Part shown: positions 15,297 to 24,148 of the stretch, piece by piece
How the letters are laid out: every line of letters starts with the position of its first letter
Position numbering within the stretch: position 1 is the first letter of the stretch
Assembly: GCA_934552825.1 (NCBI GenBank)
Contig: CAKTEQ010000002.1
Span: forward strand, 1-64,000
DNA from: an uncultured Oscillospiraceae bacterium
GTDB lineage: Bacteria > Bacillota > Clostridia > Oscillospirales > Oscillospiraceae
Direction of reading: 5' to 3'
DNA: 64,000 nucleotides
Translations under genes and position numbers: made by a program
The notes under the pieces: model-generated
Told to the model about the DNA's origin: nothing
Seen by the model: the letters and a program-made list of their open reading frames with translations, nothing else
The model's database searches: none

Positions 15297-16406
15297 ATGG
15301 CACAGTACAAGATCCTTGCGATCAACCCCGGTTCAACTTCTACAAAGGTTGCTTTGTTTGAAGATGACAAGATGGTGTTCAAAGCGGACGTCAGCCATGA
15401 TGTCAAGGTTCTGGACACATTCCCCACAATTCCCGACCAGTACAACTATCGCCTCGAGACGATCCAGCAGGTGCTGAAAGAGCAGGGCTGCTCTCTTGAC
15501 GGTCTGAGCGCAGTCGCGGCTCGCGCAGGCAGTGTGCAGCCCGGCGTTTCCGGCATATATGAGGTCAATGATAAGGCTGTTGAGGACTCTATGGCAGGCG
15601 TTATTGTCAAGCACCCCGCAATGCTCGGTCCCAAGCTGGCAAGAGGTCTCGCTGAGCCTTACGGCGCAAGAGCGTTCTATATCAATCCCCCCGACACAGA
15701 TGAGCTGTGCGACTATGCCCGCGCGACAGGCGTGAAGGGCCTTTACAGACCCAGCAACGTCCATGCGCTGAACCAGAAGGAAGTTGCTCTGAGAGTTGCT
15801 GAAAAGCTCGGCAAGAAGTATGAGGAGCTCAACTTTGTCGTTGCGCATCTGGGCGGCGGCTGCTCCATCACCGCGCATCAGAAGGGCAGAATGATCGACA
15901 ACACGAGCAACGTTGCAGGCGAGGGTCCCATGAGCCCCACTCGCTGCGGCGAGATGCCCGCGAAGTTGGTCATCGACCTGTGCTTCAGCGGCAAGTACAC
16001 AGAGAAGGAGATCAGAAACCTCCTCACAAAGAGCGGCGGCTTCGTCAGCCACCTTGGCACAAGCGACGCATATGAAGTATATAAGATGGGCAAGAACGGC
16101 GACGAGTACGCTCAGTACCTCATCGACTCCTTCATCTATCAGAGCGCGAAATTCATCGGCGCTATGGCTGCCACGATGTCCGGCGAGGTTGATGCTGTTA
16201 TCCTCACAGGCGGCATGGCTAAGAACGAGGAGATGATGGGTAAGCTTGAGAACATGGTCAAGTTCATCGCTCCTGTATATGTCGTTCCCGGCGAGAACGA
16301 GATGGAAGCTCTGGGTGCCGGCGCGCTGCGCGTCCTGAGAGGTCAGGTCACACCCAAGCTCTACGACGGCGAGCCCGCATGGAAGGGCTTTGACTTCGTA
16401 AGATAA
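15297..16406 (+). CDS. buk: Butyrate kinase
   Basis: A 369 aa acetokinase-family enzyme interconverting butyryl phosphate + ADP and butyrate + ATP, the last step of butyrate fermentation. The phosphate-binding start AINPGSTSTKVALFE, the VAHLGGGCSITAHQ segment (about 182) and ILTGGMAKNEEMM (about 302) are family hallmarks. Branched-chain fatty acid kinase is the alternative because the sequences overlap. AGGAGG precedes the ATG and codons are strongly biased (AAG, CTC, GGC), indicating high expression. Phosphotransbutyrylase (ptb), usually adjacent, is absent from this window. Confidence 0.93.
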   Translation: MAQYKILAINPGSTSTKVALFEDDKMVFKADVSHDVKVLDTFPTIPDQYNYRLETIQQVLKEQGCSLDGLSAVAARAGSVQPGVSGIYEVNDKAVEDSMAGVIVKHPAMLGPKLARGLAEPYGARAFYINPPDTDELCDYARATGVKGLYRPSNVHALNQKEVALRVAEKLGKKYEELNFVVAHLGGGCSITAHQKGRMIDNTSNVAGEGPMSPTRCGEMPAKLVIDLCFSGKYTEKEIRNLLTKSGGFVSHLGTSDAYEVYKMGKNGDEYAQYLIDSFIYQSAKFIGAMAATMSGEVDAVILTGGMAKNEEMMGKLENMVKFIAPVYVVPGENEMEALGAGALRVLRGQVTPKLYDGEPAWKGFDFVR

Positions 16407-16418
16407 CGAAATATAATT

Positions 16419-16453
16419 AAAGCAGGAGCCTGAGATAAGCGGGCTCCTGCTTT
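16419..16453 (+). terminator. Terminator of butyrate kinase
   Basis: A 12 bp stem (16419-16430 with 16442-16453) followed by TTTCTCT lies just past the buk stop. Confidence 0.85.
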
Positions 16454-16461
16454 CTCTATGC

Positions 16462-16502
16462 AAAAAGGCCGTGCTGTTATAATAAAACAGCACAGCCTTT
16501 TA
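16462..16502. terminator. Second, bidirectional terminator between buk and the NlpC/P60 gene
   Basis: The stem AAAAAGGC.GTGCTGTT pairs with AACAGCAC.GCCTTTTT (one mismatch) with T-runs on both strands. It ends the minus-strand NlpC/P60 transcript and backs up the buk terminator. Confidence 0.85.
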
Positions 16503-16516
16503 TTATTGTTGTACGT

Positions 16517-17395
16517 TTACAGAACCCGCTTTGCGCCGCAGTAGCGCTGGTTATAGACTCTGTTATCAAGGGAGCTTATTGTAACGCAGTACTCTGAACC
16601 GCTGGAAGAGTGGATAAACTCGCCGTCACCGAGGTAAATACCGACATGACCTACCTCCCTGCCGTATGTGAAAAAGACGAGATCGCCGGGGGCGAGGTCC
16701 TCGCGTGCAACATATTCACCATCGTTCTTGTACTGGTCCGCCGCAACTCTGCAGAGAGAATAACCGAAATTCTCAAATACATAGCTGACGAAACCGGAAC
16801 AATCAAAACCGCTGGTGGATTTGCCTCCGTAGCGATAAGTTATGCCGAGATGATCTTTCGCGAAGTCGAGAAGTTCCTCAGCAAGCTCAGCGTCAGAGAT
16901 GTTAGGGTTATAGGAGCGCACATAGTCGCTCTTTATATAGCCCTCGCCGTATTCACTGTGACGCAGATGGGTCCAGCCGTTCTCTTCGCCGATAAGCTCG
17001 AACTTCGTGCCGACGCCGACCTCCTTGATAATATCACCGGAGGTTGAGGGGCGACTGCGGAAACGGACGTTCGAGGCGGTGACAACGCAGTAAAGCGTCT
17101 CCTCAACGGCGCTCTGTTCTGCTTCGCTAAGGGAAACATACTGAGCGGATATGTAGCCAGTCTGATTACCTATCCGCACCTCGTACCACCCTGAGGAAAC
17201 TCCGAGAACTTCAACGGACTGTCCGCGCTGGGCAGTGGAGATAACAGGCGCTGAGATAGAAGCCGCGCTGCGGAGATTAACATCCGAGGCGGTCACCTTG
17301 CCGGAGCCAAGCCCGGCAGCCGCAGCCGTGCTGATGCATACAGCGGCAGCCGTAACAGCGCACAGCACACGCTTGAAATTTGTTGACAAATACAT
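16517..17395 (-). CDS. Secreted SH3b-SH3b-NlpC/P60 peptidoglycan endopeptidase
   Basis: A 292 aa exported protein. A signal peptide (residues 1 to about 26, ending AAAA) is followed by two bacterial SH3 domains (about 32-90 and 100-160) with the repeated 'AS-NVR-RS--S' start. A C-terminal NlpC/P60 domain (about 172-292) has the catalytic Cys in FDCSGFV and the His in VGHVGIYLG. It should cleave stem peptides in the cell wall, in growth, division or sporulation. GGGAG precedes the ATG. It is 25 bases downstream of the small conserved gene and likely cotranscribed with it. Confidence 0.92.
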   Translation of the reverse strand: MYLSTNFKRVLCAVTAAAVCISTAAAAGLGSGKVTASDVNLRSAASISAPVISTAQRGQSVEVLGVSSGWYEVRIGNQTGYISAQYVSLSEAEQSAVEETLYCVVTASNVRFRSRPSTSGDIIKEVGVGTKFELIGEENGWTHLRHSEYGEGYIKSDYVRSYNPNISDAELAEELLDFAKDHLGITYRYGGKSTSGFDCSGFVSYVFENFGYSLCRVAADQYKNDGEYVAREDLAPGDLVFFTYGREVGHVGIYLGDGEFIHSSSGSEYCVTISSLDNRVYNQRYCGAKRVL

Positions 17396-17420
17396 AAATA
17401 AAACTCCCGGAAATAAAAGC

Positions 17421-17714
17421 TTATTTGCTCAACGCTCTGTCGAGCCAGACGCTTGCCACGTCCATAGCGGCGTAAAGACTGTCTTTCTCACTCTTCTTGA
17501 CGACTCTGTCCCTGCTCTTGATATCGGGATCGGTGAGCTGGAGCTGGACGGAGACCTTCGTGGCAACATCAAGGTCCTTGACCTTCTTCGTGCCCAAAAC
17601 CTGCATCATGATGATGTACTTATCATTCATGCTGCCGTAATAGATGAGATTATCCTTCCTGCGGAGGGGATGACCCTTATACACAAGACCGGAATCGTTG
17701 GGTTTTGTACTCAT
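17421..17714 (-). CDS. Conserved small protein of unknown function
   Basis: A 97 aa soluble protein beginning MSTKPNDSGLVYKGHPLRRK, lysine-rich, with alternating beta segments (LIYYGS, YIIMMQVL) and an amphipathic helical end. I do not recognise a functional family. The ATG at 17714 has GGAGG five bases away. It has its own consensus promoter and precedes the NlpC/P60 hydrolase in one transcript. Confidence 0.75.
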   Translation of the reverse strand: MSTKPNDSGLVYKGHPLRRKDNLIYYGSMNDKYIIMMQVLGTKKVKDLDVATKVSVQLQLTDPDIKSRDRVVKKSEKDSLYAAMDVASVWLDRALSK

Positions 17715-17739
17715 AACGACCTCCTTAAAATGTAACCAA

Positions 17740-17768
17740 ATTGTAACATGTCGTTGTGCATTTGTCAA
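17740..17768 (-). promoter_or_regulatory. Promoter of the small protein-NlpC/P60 unit
   Basis: On the minus strand TTGACA (17763-17768), 17 bases, TACAAT (17740-17745). Confidence 0.8.
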
Positions 17769-17807
17769 CATATTTAGTTTTTTGTAATTTTTGTTCCGGG
17801 AACCAAA

Positions 17808-17839
17808 GCTCCCACGCCGTGGTTTACCGGCGTGGGAGC
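17808..17839 (-). terminator. Terminator after ireB
   Basis: A perfect 12 bp stem (17808-17819 with 17828-17839) lies 24 bases past the ireB stop and upstream of the next promoter. Confidence 0.8.
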
Positions 17840-17862
17840 GGTTTGAATTTTAGTATTTGCGT

Positions 17863-18102
17863 TTACTTGAGATAGTTGATAACAAGCTCCTTGAGTAGTT
17901 CATCACGGTCGATGCGGCGGATGAGGCTGCGAGCGTTGTTATAATTGGTGATGTAGGTAGGGTCCTCGGAAAGTATATAACCGACTATCTGATTGATGGG
18001 ATTATAGCCTTTCTTCTGAAGCGCATCGTATACTGCCAGCATTATAGCCTTGACCTGACGCTCTTTTTCCTCGTTAACATCAAATTCCTTGGTATATTCC
18101 AA
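17863..18102 (-). CDS. ireB: IreB/UPF0297 family regulatory protein
   Basis: A 79 aa protein matching the IreB (YrzL) family along its length: GYNPINQIVGYILSEDPTYI is the family signature and RSLIRRIDRDELLKELVINYL is the conserved end. IreB is a substrate of the IreK PASTA kinase in enterococci and modulates cell-wall stress responses. The start codon is TTG, with GGAGG nine bases upstream. In other Firmicutes the gene sits between alaS and ruvX; here it follows pheT and has its own promoter. Confidence 0.92.
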   Translation of the reverse strand: MEYTKEFDVNEEKERQVKAIMLAVYDALQKKGYNPINQIVGYILSEDPTYITNYNNARSLIRRIDRDELLKELVINYLK

Positions 18103-18143
18103 TTCTTGCCGCCTCCAATCGTGCGAAAATTAACTGTACCGTA

Positions 18144-18172
18144 ATTCTATCTCATTAATTTAATAAAGTAAA
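18144..18172 (-). promoter_or_regulatory. Promoter of ireB
   Basis: On the minus strand TTTACT (18167-18172), 17 bases, TAGAAT (18144-18149), in the pheT-ireB gap. Confidence 0.65.
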
Positions 18173-18189
18173 GGGAAATTAAGAAATTT

Positions 18190-20589
18190 TTATCTTATAA
18201 CGGCGCCGCAGTTTTTCTCCAGAGAAGCGAGAATATCATTCACCGTGTCGTCTGCGTGCTTGACGGTAAGGGTCTGGTCATCCGCGCGCAGCGTCAGGGC
18301 GAATGTAACGCTCTTGTAGCCGGAGAGAATGGGCGCGCCGGTATACACATCGACGAAATCGCAGCTCTTGAGGTACAGACCGCCCGCGGCTTCAATAGCA
18401 GCCTTCAGCTCTGCCACTGTAACGTCCTTCCCGCACACGACGGAGAGATCGCGGGTCGTGGCAGGGAAGCGGGGCAGCGGTGTATAGACAGGTTCCGCGC
18501 CGCGGCTTTCGAAAATCCCGTCAAAGCTGAGCTCTGCGCAGTATATCTCCTCATCAACGCCATAATTCTCGGCGACGAGGGGATGTATCTGGCCGACTGT
18601 GCCGATGAAGCGGTCACCGCACCACACGCCAGCGCATCTGCCGGGATGGTATGATGGGTTATCCTTCACAGCTTTGAAGGACACGTTGTATACACGCAGC
18701 GTATCGAGAAGCTCTTCGACGGCCCCCTTGAGCTTGAAGAAGTTCATGCCGTCGCCATAGGCGCCCATTGATAGTATTTTCGGCTCATCCGCGAGACCGT
18801 CGGCTCTGTCAAAGTATATGCGGCCAAGCTCGTACAGACGAACGGATTTATTGCGGTAATTATAGTTGCGGGTGATTATTTCCAGCATGCTGGGCAGGAT
18901 AGTAGTGCGCATGATGGAGGTGTCCTCGCCGAGAGGGTTGAGGATGCGCTTGCTGACTCTGAGCGGGGAGTCCTTCGGGAGCATTATCTTATCGTAATAA
19001 GAGGGGCTAATGAAGCTGTATGTGATTATCTCATCATAGCCCATGGCCCGGCAGCACTCACCAATGGCGTTTTCTACCTTCTGGAACTTATCGTAGCCGC
19101 CGCAGGTCGTGTCGCCCCGCATGAGAGTGACGGGTATCTTGTCATATCCGTAGAAGCGTGCGACCTCCTCAGCGATATCGGAGTAATGCTCCACGTCGCC
19201 GCGCCAGCTGGGGACGATAATAGCCTCGCCGTCCAGCTCAAAGCCAAGGTTAGTAAGGATACCGCGCATCGTTTCCTCGTCAATGTCTGTGCCGAGGAGC
19301 TTATTGATTTTTTCAGGCTCAAGCTTTACGGTTGTCGTCTTGAGAGGTTCGGGGATGACATCTATCATACCGTCAACCACTTCGCCGGCACCAAGCAGCT
19401 CAACAAGCTCGCAGGCGCGTTCAACAGCCTTTATGGTGTTCTGCGGGTCGAGGCCCTTTTCATATCTGGAGGAGGCGTCAGTACGCATGCCGAGAGCGGC
19501 AGCTGTACGGCGCACGGAGGTGCCGTTGAAATTCGCGGATTCGAAGAGGACCATCGCGGTGTCTCCGACTATCTCGGAGTTGGCGCCGCCCATAACGCCG
19601 GCAACGCAGACGGGCTTATATTCATCGCAGATGCAGAGCATGGTTTCCGTGAGCTTACGCTCGTTGCCGTCCAGAGTCTGGATGGTCTCGCCAGCGCGGG
19701 CTGTGCGCACGACAATATGACCGCCGTCAACACAGCTGAAATCAAACGCGTGCATGGGCTGTCCATACTCGAGCATCACATAGTTTGTGATGTCAACGAT
19801 GTTGTTGATGGGACGTACGCCGCTGTTTCTCAGGCGCTCACGCATCCATGCGGGTGAGGGCTGGATTTTTACGTTTTTTACCATCCTTGCCGTATACCTG
19901 GGGCAGAGCGCTGCATCTGCAATATCAATTCTGGCGAGGGTATTGATGTCCCCGCCGCTGCCCTTGACAACTGGTGTATGGAGCTTAAGCTCACGCTTAT
20001 ATGTAGCCGCGACTTCCCGCGCCAGACCGATCACAGAGAGACAGTCGGGGCGGTTGGGCGTGATCTCGAACTCAACGACGTGGTCATCAAGCCCCATAAA
20101 CTTGCATATATCGTCTCCGGGCTTAGGATCCATAGCCATAATATCAGGGTCGGTGTTCAGAATGAAGAGACCGTCAACGATGCTGTAGGGCCAGTCATGG
20201 TCTGTCTGACCAAGCTCTTGATAAGAGCAGCACATGCCATTGGACTCAACGCCTCTGAGCTTGCCTTTTTCAATTTTCTTGCCGCCGGGAAGAAGAGCGC
20301 CGTGGAGGGCGACGGGGACGAGGTCGCCGACGCGCTGGTTCTGGGCGCCTGTAACTATCTGGATGGGAGCGCCGCTGCCCACGTCGATCTGGCAAACCCA
20401 CATGTGATCGCTGTTTTCATGGCGGGCCATCTCAAGAATTTTGCCCACAACAACGTTTTTGATCTCACTGTTGAGTACATCGGTGATCTCCACCTTGGAG
20501 CCGGAGAGTGTCATATCTTCCGAGAAATCCTTGTCGTTAATATCTGTGACGTTGACAAACTCATCGAGCCATTTTCTGCTTAAAACCAT
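18190..20589 (-). CDS. pheT: Phenylalanyl-tRNA synthetase beta subunit
   Basis: A 799 aa subunit of the alpha2-beta2 enzyme. The N-terminal tRNA-binding OB domain (about 40-150), the B3/B4 editing domain (about 210-390), the B5 domain, the catalytic-like core, and the C-terminal anticodon-binding FDX-ACB domain (starting LPRFPATTRDLSVVCG) are all in order. Length is as expected for the family. It follows pheS by 18 bases and depends on the same T-box leader. Confidence 0.97.
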   Translation of the reverse strand: MVLSRKWLDEFVNVTDINDKDFSEDMTLSGSKVEITDVLNSEIKNVVVGKILEMARHENSDHMWVCQIDVGSGAPIQIVTGAQNQRVGDLVPVALHGALLPGGKKIEKGKLRGVESNGMCCSYQELGQTDHDWPYSIVDGLFILNTDPDIMAMDPKPGDDICKFMGLDDHVVEFEITPNRPDCLSVIGLAREVAATYKRELKLHTPVVKGSGGDINTLARIDIADAALCPRYTARMVKNVKIQPSPAWMRERLRNSGVRPINNIVDITNYVMLEYGQPMHAFDFSCVDGGHIVVRTARAGETIQTLDGNERKLTETMLCICDEYKPVCVAGVMGGANSEIVGDTAMVLFESANFNGTSVRRTAAALGMRTDASSRYEKGLDPQNTIKAVERACELVELLGAGEVVDGMIDVIPEPLKTTTVKLEPEKINKLLGTDIDEETMRGILTNLGFELDGEAIIVPSWRGDVEHYSDIAEEVARFYGYDKIPVTLMRGDTTCGGYDKFQKVENAIGECCRAMGYDEIITYSFISPSYYDKIMLPKDSPLRVSKRILNPLGEDTSIMRTTILPSMLEIITRNYNYRNKSVRLYELGRIYFDRADGLADEPKILSMGAYGDGMNFFKLKGAVEELLDTLRVYNVSFKAVKDNPSYHPGRCAGVWCGDRFIGTVGQIHPLVAENYGVDEEIYCAELSFDGIFESRGAEPVYTPLPRFPATTRDLSVVCGKDVTVAELKAAIEAAGGLYLKSCDFVDVYTGAPILSGYKSVTFALTLRADDQTLTVKHADDTVNDILASLEKNCGAVIR

Positions 20590-20607
20590 TTATCTCCGCC
20601 TCCTTTC

Positions 20608-21633
20608 TCAAAACTGCTCCAGGAACCTGACGTCATTTTCGAAGATCAGACGCAGGTCACTGATATTGAACCGACGCATTGCGAGACGCTCAAGACCCAT
20701 GCCGAAAGCCCAGCCGGAATACACATTTGTGTCGATGCCGCAGCCTTCGAGAACCTTGGGGTGCACCATGCCGGCGCCGAGTATCTCGATCCAGCCCTCA
20801 CCCTTGCATGTGGGGCAGCCTACTCCGCCGCATTTGTGGCACTGGACGTCCATCTCGCAGGATGGCTCAGTGAAGGGAAAGTGATGCGGGCGGAAGCGTG
20901 TGACGGTGTTCTCACCGTAAAGCTTGCGCACGACCGTGTTGAGAGTACCCTTCAGGTCAGCCATAGTGACGCCCTTGTCAATTACCATGCCTTCTACCTG
21001 ATGGAACATGGGAGAATGGGTGGCGTCCACCTCGTCCTTGCGGTAAACTCTGCCGGGGGCGATCATGCGGATGGGGAGGGAGCGCGTCTCCATAGCGTGG
21101 ACCTGCATAGGTGAGGTCTGCGTGCGCAGGAGCTTCTTGCTGTCCTCAGTGAAGTAGAAGGTATCTGTCCACTCTCTGGCGGAATGGCCCTGCTCGGTAT
21201 TGAGCTTTGTGAAGTTGTACTCCTCGTCCTCTACCTCGCTGCCGTCCAGGACGTCAAAGCCCATGCCGATGAAGATCTCCTTTATCTCGTCCAGAACGAT
21301 ATACATGGGGTGGCGGTGACCCATCTTGTGGGTCTCGCCGGGGATTGTCACGTCGAGAGTCTCGTTCTCAAGGCGCTTTTCCATGACCTTGGCGGAAATG
21401 GCCTTTTTGCGCTCGTCCAGCTTCTCCTCCAGGGCGGAGCGGACGTCGTTTGCCATCTGCCCCATGACGGGACGCTCCTCAGGAGAGAGCTTGCCCATCT
21501 GCTTGAGAATGGCTGTAAGCTCGCCCTTCTTGCCGAGATACTTGACTCTGAGGGACTCCAGCTCCTCGGCTGAGTCGGTCTGATCGATAGCCGCGAGAGA
21601 TTTTTCACGCAGCTCCTTCAGCAGTGTTTTCAT
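20608..21633 (-). CDS. pheS: Phenylalanyl-tRNA synthetase alpha subunit
   Basis: A 341 aa class II synthetase subunit. The N-terminal coiled coil (about 1-90) binds tRNA. The catalytic core shows motif 2 (IRMIAPGRVYRKDEVDATHS) and motif 3 (WAFGMGLERLAMRRF). It charges tRNA-Phe. It is first in the pheST operon and controlled by a T-box leader responding to uncharged tRNA-Phe. Confidence 0.97.
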   Translation of the reverse strand: MKTLLKELREKSLAAIDQTDSAEELESLRVKYLGKKGELTAILKQMGKLSPEERPVMGQMANDVRSALEEKLDERKKAISAKVMEKRLENETLDVTIPGETHKMGHRHPMYIVLDEIKEIFIGMGFDVLDGSEVEDEEYNFTKLNTEQGHSAREWTDTFYFTEDSKKLLRTQTSPMQVHAMETRSLPIRMIAPGRVYRKDEVDATHSPMFHQVEGMVIDKGVTMADLKGTLNTVVRKLYGENTVTRFRPHHFPFTEPSCEMDVQCHKCGGVGCPTCKGEGWIEILGAGMVHPKVLEGCGIDTNVYSGWAFGMGLERLAMRRFNISDLRLIFENDVRFLEQF

Positions 21634-21659
21634 ATTCTCTTACTCCTTAAAAAGTTGTT

Positions 21660-21916
21660 TATAAAAAATAAAGCTTCCGTCCGCAAGGGACGAAAGCATA
21701 CTTCCGTGGTACCACCCAAATTCGCGGAATGACCGCGCACTTGCGAGCTTATAACGCAGCTCAAACGCGCAGGCTTACTCATGTAACTTTTCGGCGTGCG
21801 TGCTCGCGGATGAATCAAACGGGTCCCGGTCCAGTCGCTCTCAGCCGGCGGCGACATTCTCTGGCGGAGGGGGAGATACCGTTATTGTTCCGGTCTCAGC
21901 ATCCATATTCACGACT
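21660..21916 (-). ncRNA. T-box leader of pheST
   Basis: The T-box core GGTGGTACCACGG is at 21704-21717 on the minus strand. It is followed by a terminator stem (21673-21682 with 21688-21697) and a T-rich tail before pheS. The preceding 200 bases fold into stem-I-like hairpins; a TTC in GATTCATCC is a plausible Phe specifier. Uncharged tRNA would stabilise the antiterminator. Confidence 0.93.
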
Positions 21917-21917
21917 A

Positions 21918-21946
21918 CTTATATCACATTTTTCGACGGATTTCAA
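21918..21946 (-). promoter_or_regulatory. Promoter of the pheST T-box transcript
   Basis: On the minus strand TTGAAA (21941-21946), 17 bases, TATAAG (21918-21923). Confidence 0.7.
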
Positions 21947-21953
21947 GGATAAT

Positions 21954-21982
21954 TTGACGTGAAGGGAAAGTTGAAATATAAT
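21954..21982 (+). promoter_or_regulatory. Promoter of nnrD/nnrE, back to back with the pheST promoter
   Basis: TTGACG (21954-21959), 17 bases, TATAAT (21977-21982). Its -35 is eight bases from that of the divergent pheST promoter, so RNA polymerases could interfere. Confidence 0.8.
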
Positions 21983-22025
21983 ACAGAAAAGCTAAGAATT
22001 ACGCGGGAAATCGGAGGCGATACTT

Positions 22026-23540
22026 GTGAAGCTGGCGACAGCGAAACAAATGAAGAGAATTGATGACAGAGCGATAAACGTACTGGGGGTATCCGGCATC
22101 CTGCTCATGGAAAACGCCGCGGGGCATATCGCCGAAACCGTTGCTGAGCACTGCTCGCCGGGGGAAGGCAAAATATGTGCAGTGTGCGGCAGCGGAAACA
22201 ATGGCGGTGATGGAGCCTGCGCCGCCTGGATGCTTAAAAACCGGGGATACGACGCGGCGGTCGTGCTTGTAGGCAGCAGGGAAAAGTTCACGCCGGATAT
22301 GCTGGAAATGATATCCCGGTGCGAGGCTGTAGGAGTGAATATAATCTCTTATCCTGACGGCGGCGAAAAGTGCATCATGGACAGCACTGTAATCATCGAC
22401 GCTATGTTCGGCGTGGGGCTGAACAGCAGCCTGAGAGAACCGGCAGCATCGGCGGCGAGAGTAATAAACGAAAGCAAAGCCTTTGTGATAGCAGCTGACA
22501 TTCCCAGCGGAGTCGATGCCGACAGCGGCAGAGTTCTCGGCTCTGGCGTGAAAGCAGATGTGACGGTAACATTCTCCATGGCGAAGCCCGGGCACATGAT
22601 CGGCGAGGGCGCCGTACTGACGGGGGAGCTGCTGATAAGGGACATAGGCATTCCCGAGCGGGCTGTGGAAGGCGAGAGCTTCCCTTACTCCGCCTTTGAT
22701 GAAGAGGACCTCGATCGGCTCATCCCCGTGAGAAAGGCAATATCACACAAGGGCGATTATGGAAAAGTGCTGCTGATATGCGGCAGCGAGGGTTATACAG
22801 GCGCGGCATCCATGGCGGCCCAGGCGGCAATGCGGACAGGGAGCGGTCTCGTCACTCTGTGCGTGCCGCGCTGCGTATATCCAATAGTCGCGGGAAGGAA
22901 CATGGAGGTCATGGTACACCCGCTGGCGGATAAAAACGGAAAGATATCTCACGAGTGCATCCCTTTTATTCTGGAGAAGATGTCCGGCGCGGATGTTATC
23001 GTCATCGGGCCGGGGCTTGGTCGCGGGGCAGAGGTGGATGAGGTTGTCAAGGCCGTGCTTATGGGTGCGGAAGTGCCGGTGGTACTTGACGCGGATGGTC
23101 TAAATTCACTGGCTGAGAATATAGATTTACTGAAACAGATCTCAGCGCCGGTGGTTATCACGCCTCATGAGGGTGAATTCAGACGTCTCGGCGGCAAAAC
23201 GGAAGGCGGCAGGCTTGAAAATGCACTGGCATTTGCGCGGGAACACGGCTGTATCACTGTCCTCAAGGGCAGCCGTACCGTAACGGCGATGCCGGATGGA
23301 CGGGCGTTTGTCAACACCACGGGCAATCCCGGCATGGCAAAGGGCGGAAGCGGAGATGTGCTCACGGGCGTTATCGCGTCTCTCATAGGGCAGAAGCTGC
23401 CGACAGAGGAAGCCGCTGCCGCCGCGCAGTATATTCACGGGAAAGCCGGGGACATATGCGCGGACGAACTTGGGCAGTATTCCATGCTGCCCACTGACAT
23501 GATAAACGCTATCCCAAAGGTGCTGAGAAAATATCAGTAA
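22026..23540 (+). CDS. nnrDE: Bifunctional NAD(P)H-hydrate epimerase / ADP-dependent dehydratase
   Basis: A 504 aa repair enzyme that restores damaged NAD(P)HX to NAD(P)H. The N-terminal YjeF_N epimerase domain (about 1-215) has VCGSGNNGGDG. The C-terminal ribokinase-like dehydratase (about 230-500) has VIGPGLGRG, VLDADGLNSL and the catalytic-loop sequence GNPGMAKGGSGDVLTG. The start codon is GTG with GGAGG upstream. It opens a run nnrDE-lipoprotein-alr, like the B. subtilis acpS/ydcB-ydcC-alr region. Confidence 0.96.
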   Translation: MKLATAKQMKRIDDRAINVLGVSGILLMENAAGHIAETVAEHCSPGEGKICAVCGSGNNGGDGACAAWMLKNRGYDAAVVLVGSREKFTPDMLEMISRCEAVGVNIISYPDGGEKCIMDSTVIIDAMFGVGLNSSLREPAASAARVINESKAFVIAADIPSGVDADSGRVLGSGVKADVTVTFSMAKPGHMIGEGAVLTGELLIRDIGIPERAVEGESFPYSAFDEEDLDRLIPVRKAISHKGDYGKVLLICGSEGYTGAASMAAQAAMRTGSGLVTLCVPRCVYPIVAGRNMEVMVHPLADKNGKISHECIPFILEKMSGADVIVIGPGLGRGAEVDEVVKAVLMGAEVPVVLDADGLNSLAENIDLLKQISAPVVITPHEGEFRRLGGKTEGGRLENALAFAREHGCITVLKGSRTVTAMPDGRAFVNTTGNPGMAKGGSGDVLTGVIASLIGQKLPTEEAAAAAQYIHGKAGDICADELGQYSMLPTDMINAIPKVLRKYQ

Positions 23541-23557
23541 GAAAGCGGGTTGGTAAA

Positions 23558-24139
23558 ATGCGGCGCTGCTGTGTCGCACTAATGATCGGGGCGCTGCTGT
23601 TTATATCCGGCTGCGGCGCAAGCGAAAAGCAGGAGAGCCTGGCGGCGAACCTTGCCGGGGCAGAAACGTTTAATATCACCGGAGAGATAATCGTGGATTA
23701 TGGGGACAGAGTGAGTGAATTCACTCTTAACTACGAAGGCGGTGCGGACGGCGGAACAATAACTGTACTGGAGCCTGAGACGATCGCCGGAGTGCAGCTT
23801 GAGCTGAAAGACGGCTCCGTTATGATGAAATTTGACGGTTTCCTTCTGGACAGCGGAGAGCTTTCCGGTGGGCTTACGCCCCTTTCCGCAATTCCCACTC
23901 TTGCAAACGCGATGAAAAACGGGTATCTTACAGAGAGTGGAAAGGACAGACTGGGAGACGAGGACTGCACCAGACTCACATATCAGCCGGTCGGAGCCGA
24001 GTATGAGAATATGCTCTGTTCCATATGGGTGGCTGATGATACGGCAAAGCCGGTGTACGGTGAGATAAGCGCAGACGGGCGAACAGTCATAAAATGCACC
24101 TTTACGGAATTCTCCGCGGCAGGTGCGGGCATAGATTAA
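23558..24139 (+). CDS. Lipoprotein, possibly LolA-fold (YdcC/GerS-like)
   Basis: A 193 aa exported lipoprotein with lipobox ISGC (Cys about 19). The mature part is rich in short beta strands (EFTLNYEGG, SVMMKFDGFLL, RTVIKCTFTEF), consistent with a LolA-like beta half-barrel. In B. subtilis the equivalent position before alr holds ydcC, a sporulation lipoprotein, and clostridial GerS is a LolA-type lipoprotein. Equivalence is inferred from synteny and pattern only. It is 17 bases after nnrDE and 9 before alr. Confidence 0.75.
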   Translation: MRRCCVALMIGALLFISGCGASEKQESLAANLAGAETFNITGEIIVDYGDRVSEFTLNYEGGADGGTITVLEPETIAGVQLELKDGSVMMKFDGFLLDSGELSGGLTPLSAIPTLANAMKNGYLTESGKDRLGDEDCTRLTYQPVGAEYENMLCSIWVADDTAKPVYGEISADGRTVIKCTFTEFSAAGAGID

Positions 24140-24148
24140 GGATGCGTT

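Noticed and set aside
15333..16493. A 386-codon minus-strand frame opposite butyrate kinase
   Set aside because: Shadow of a strongly codon-biased gene; no ribosome binding site or domain, and it runs into the terminators.
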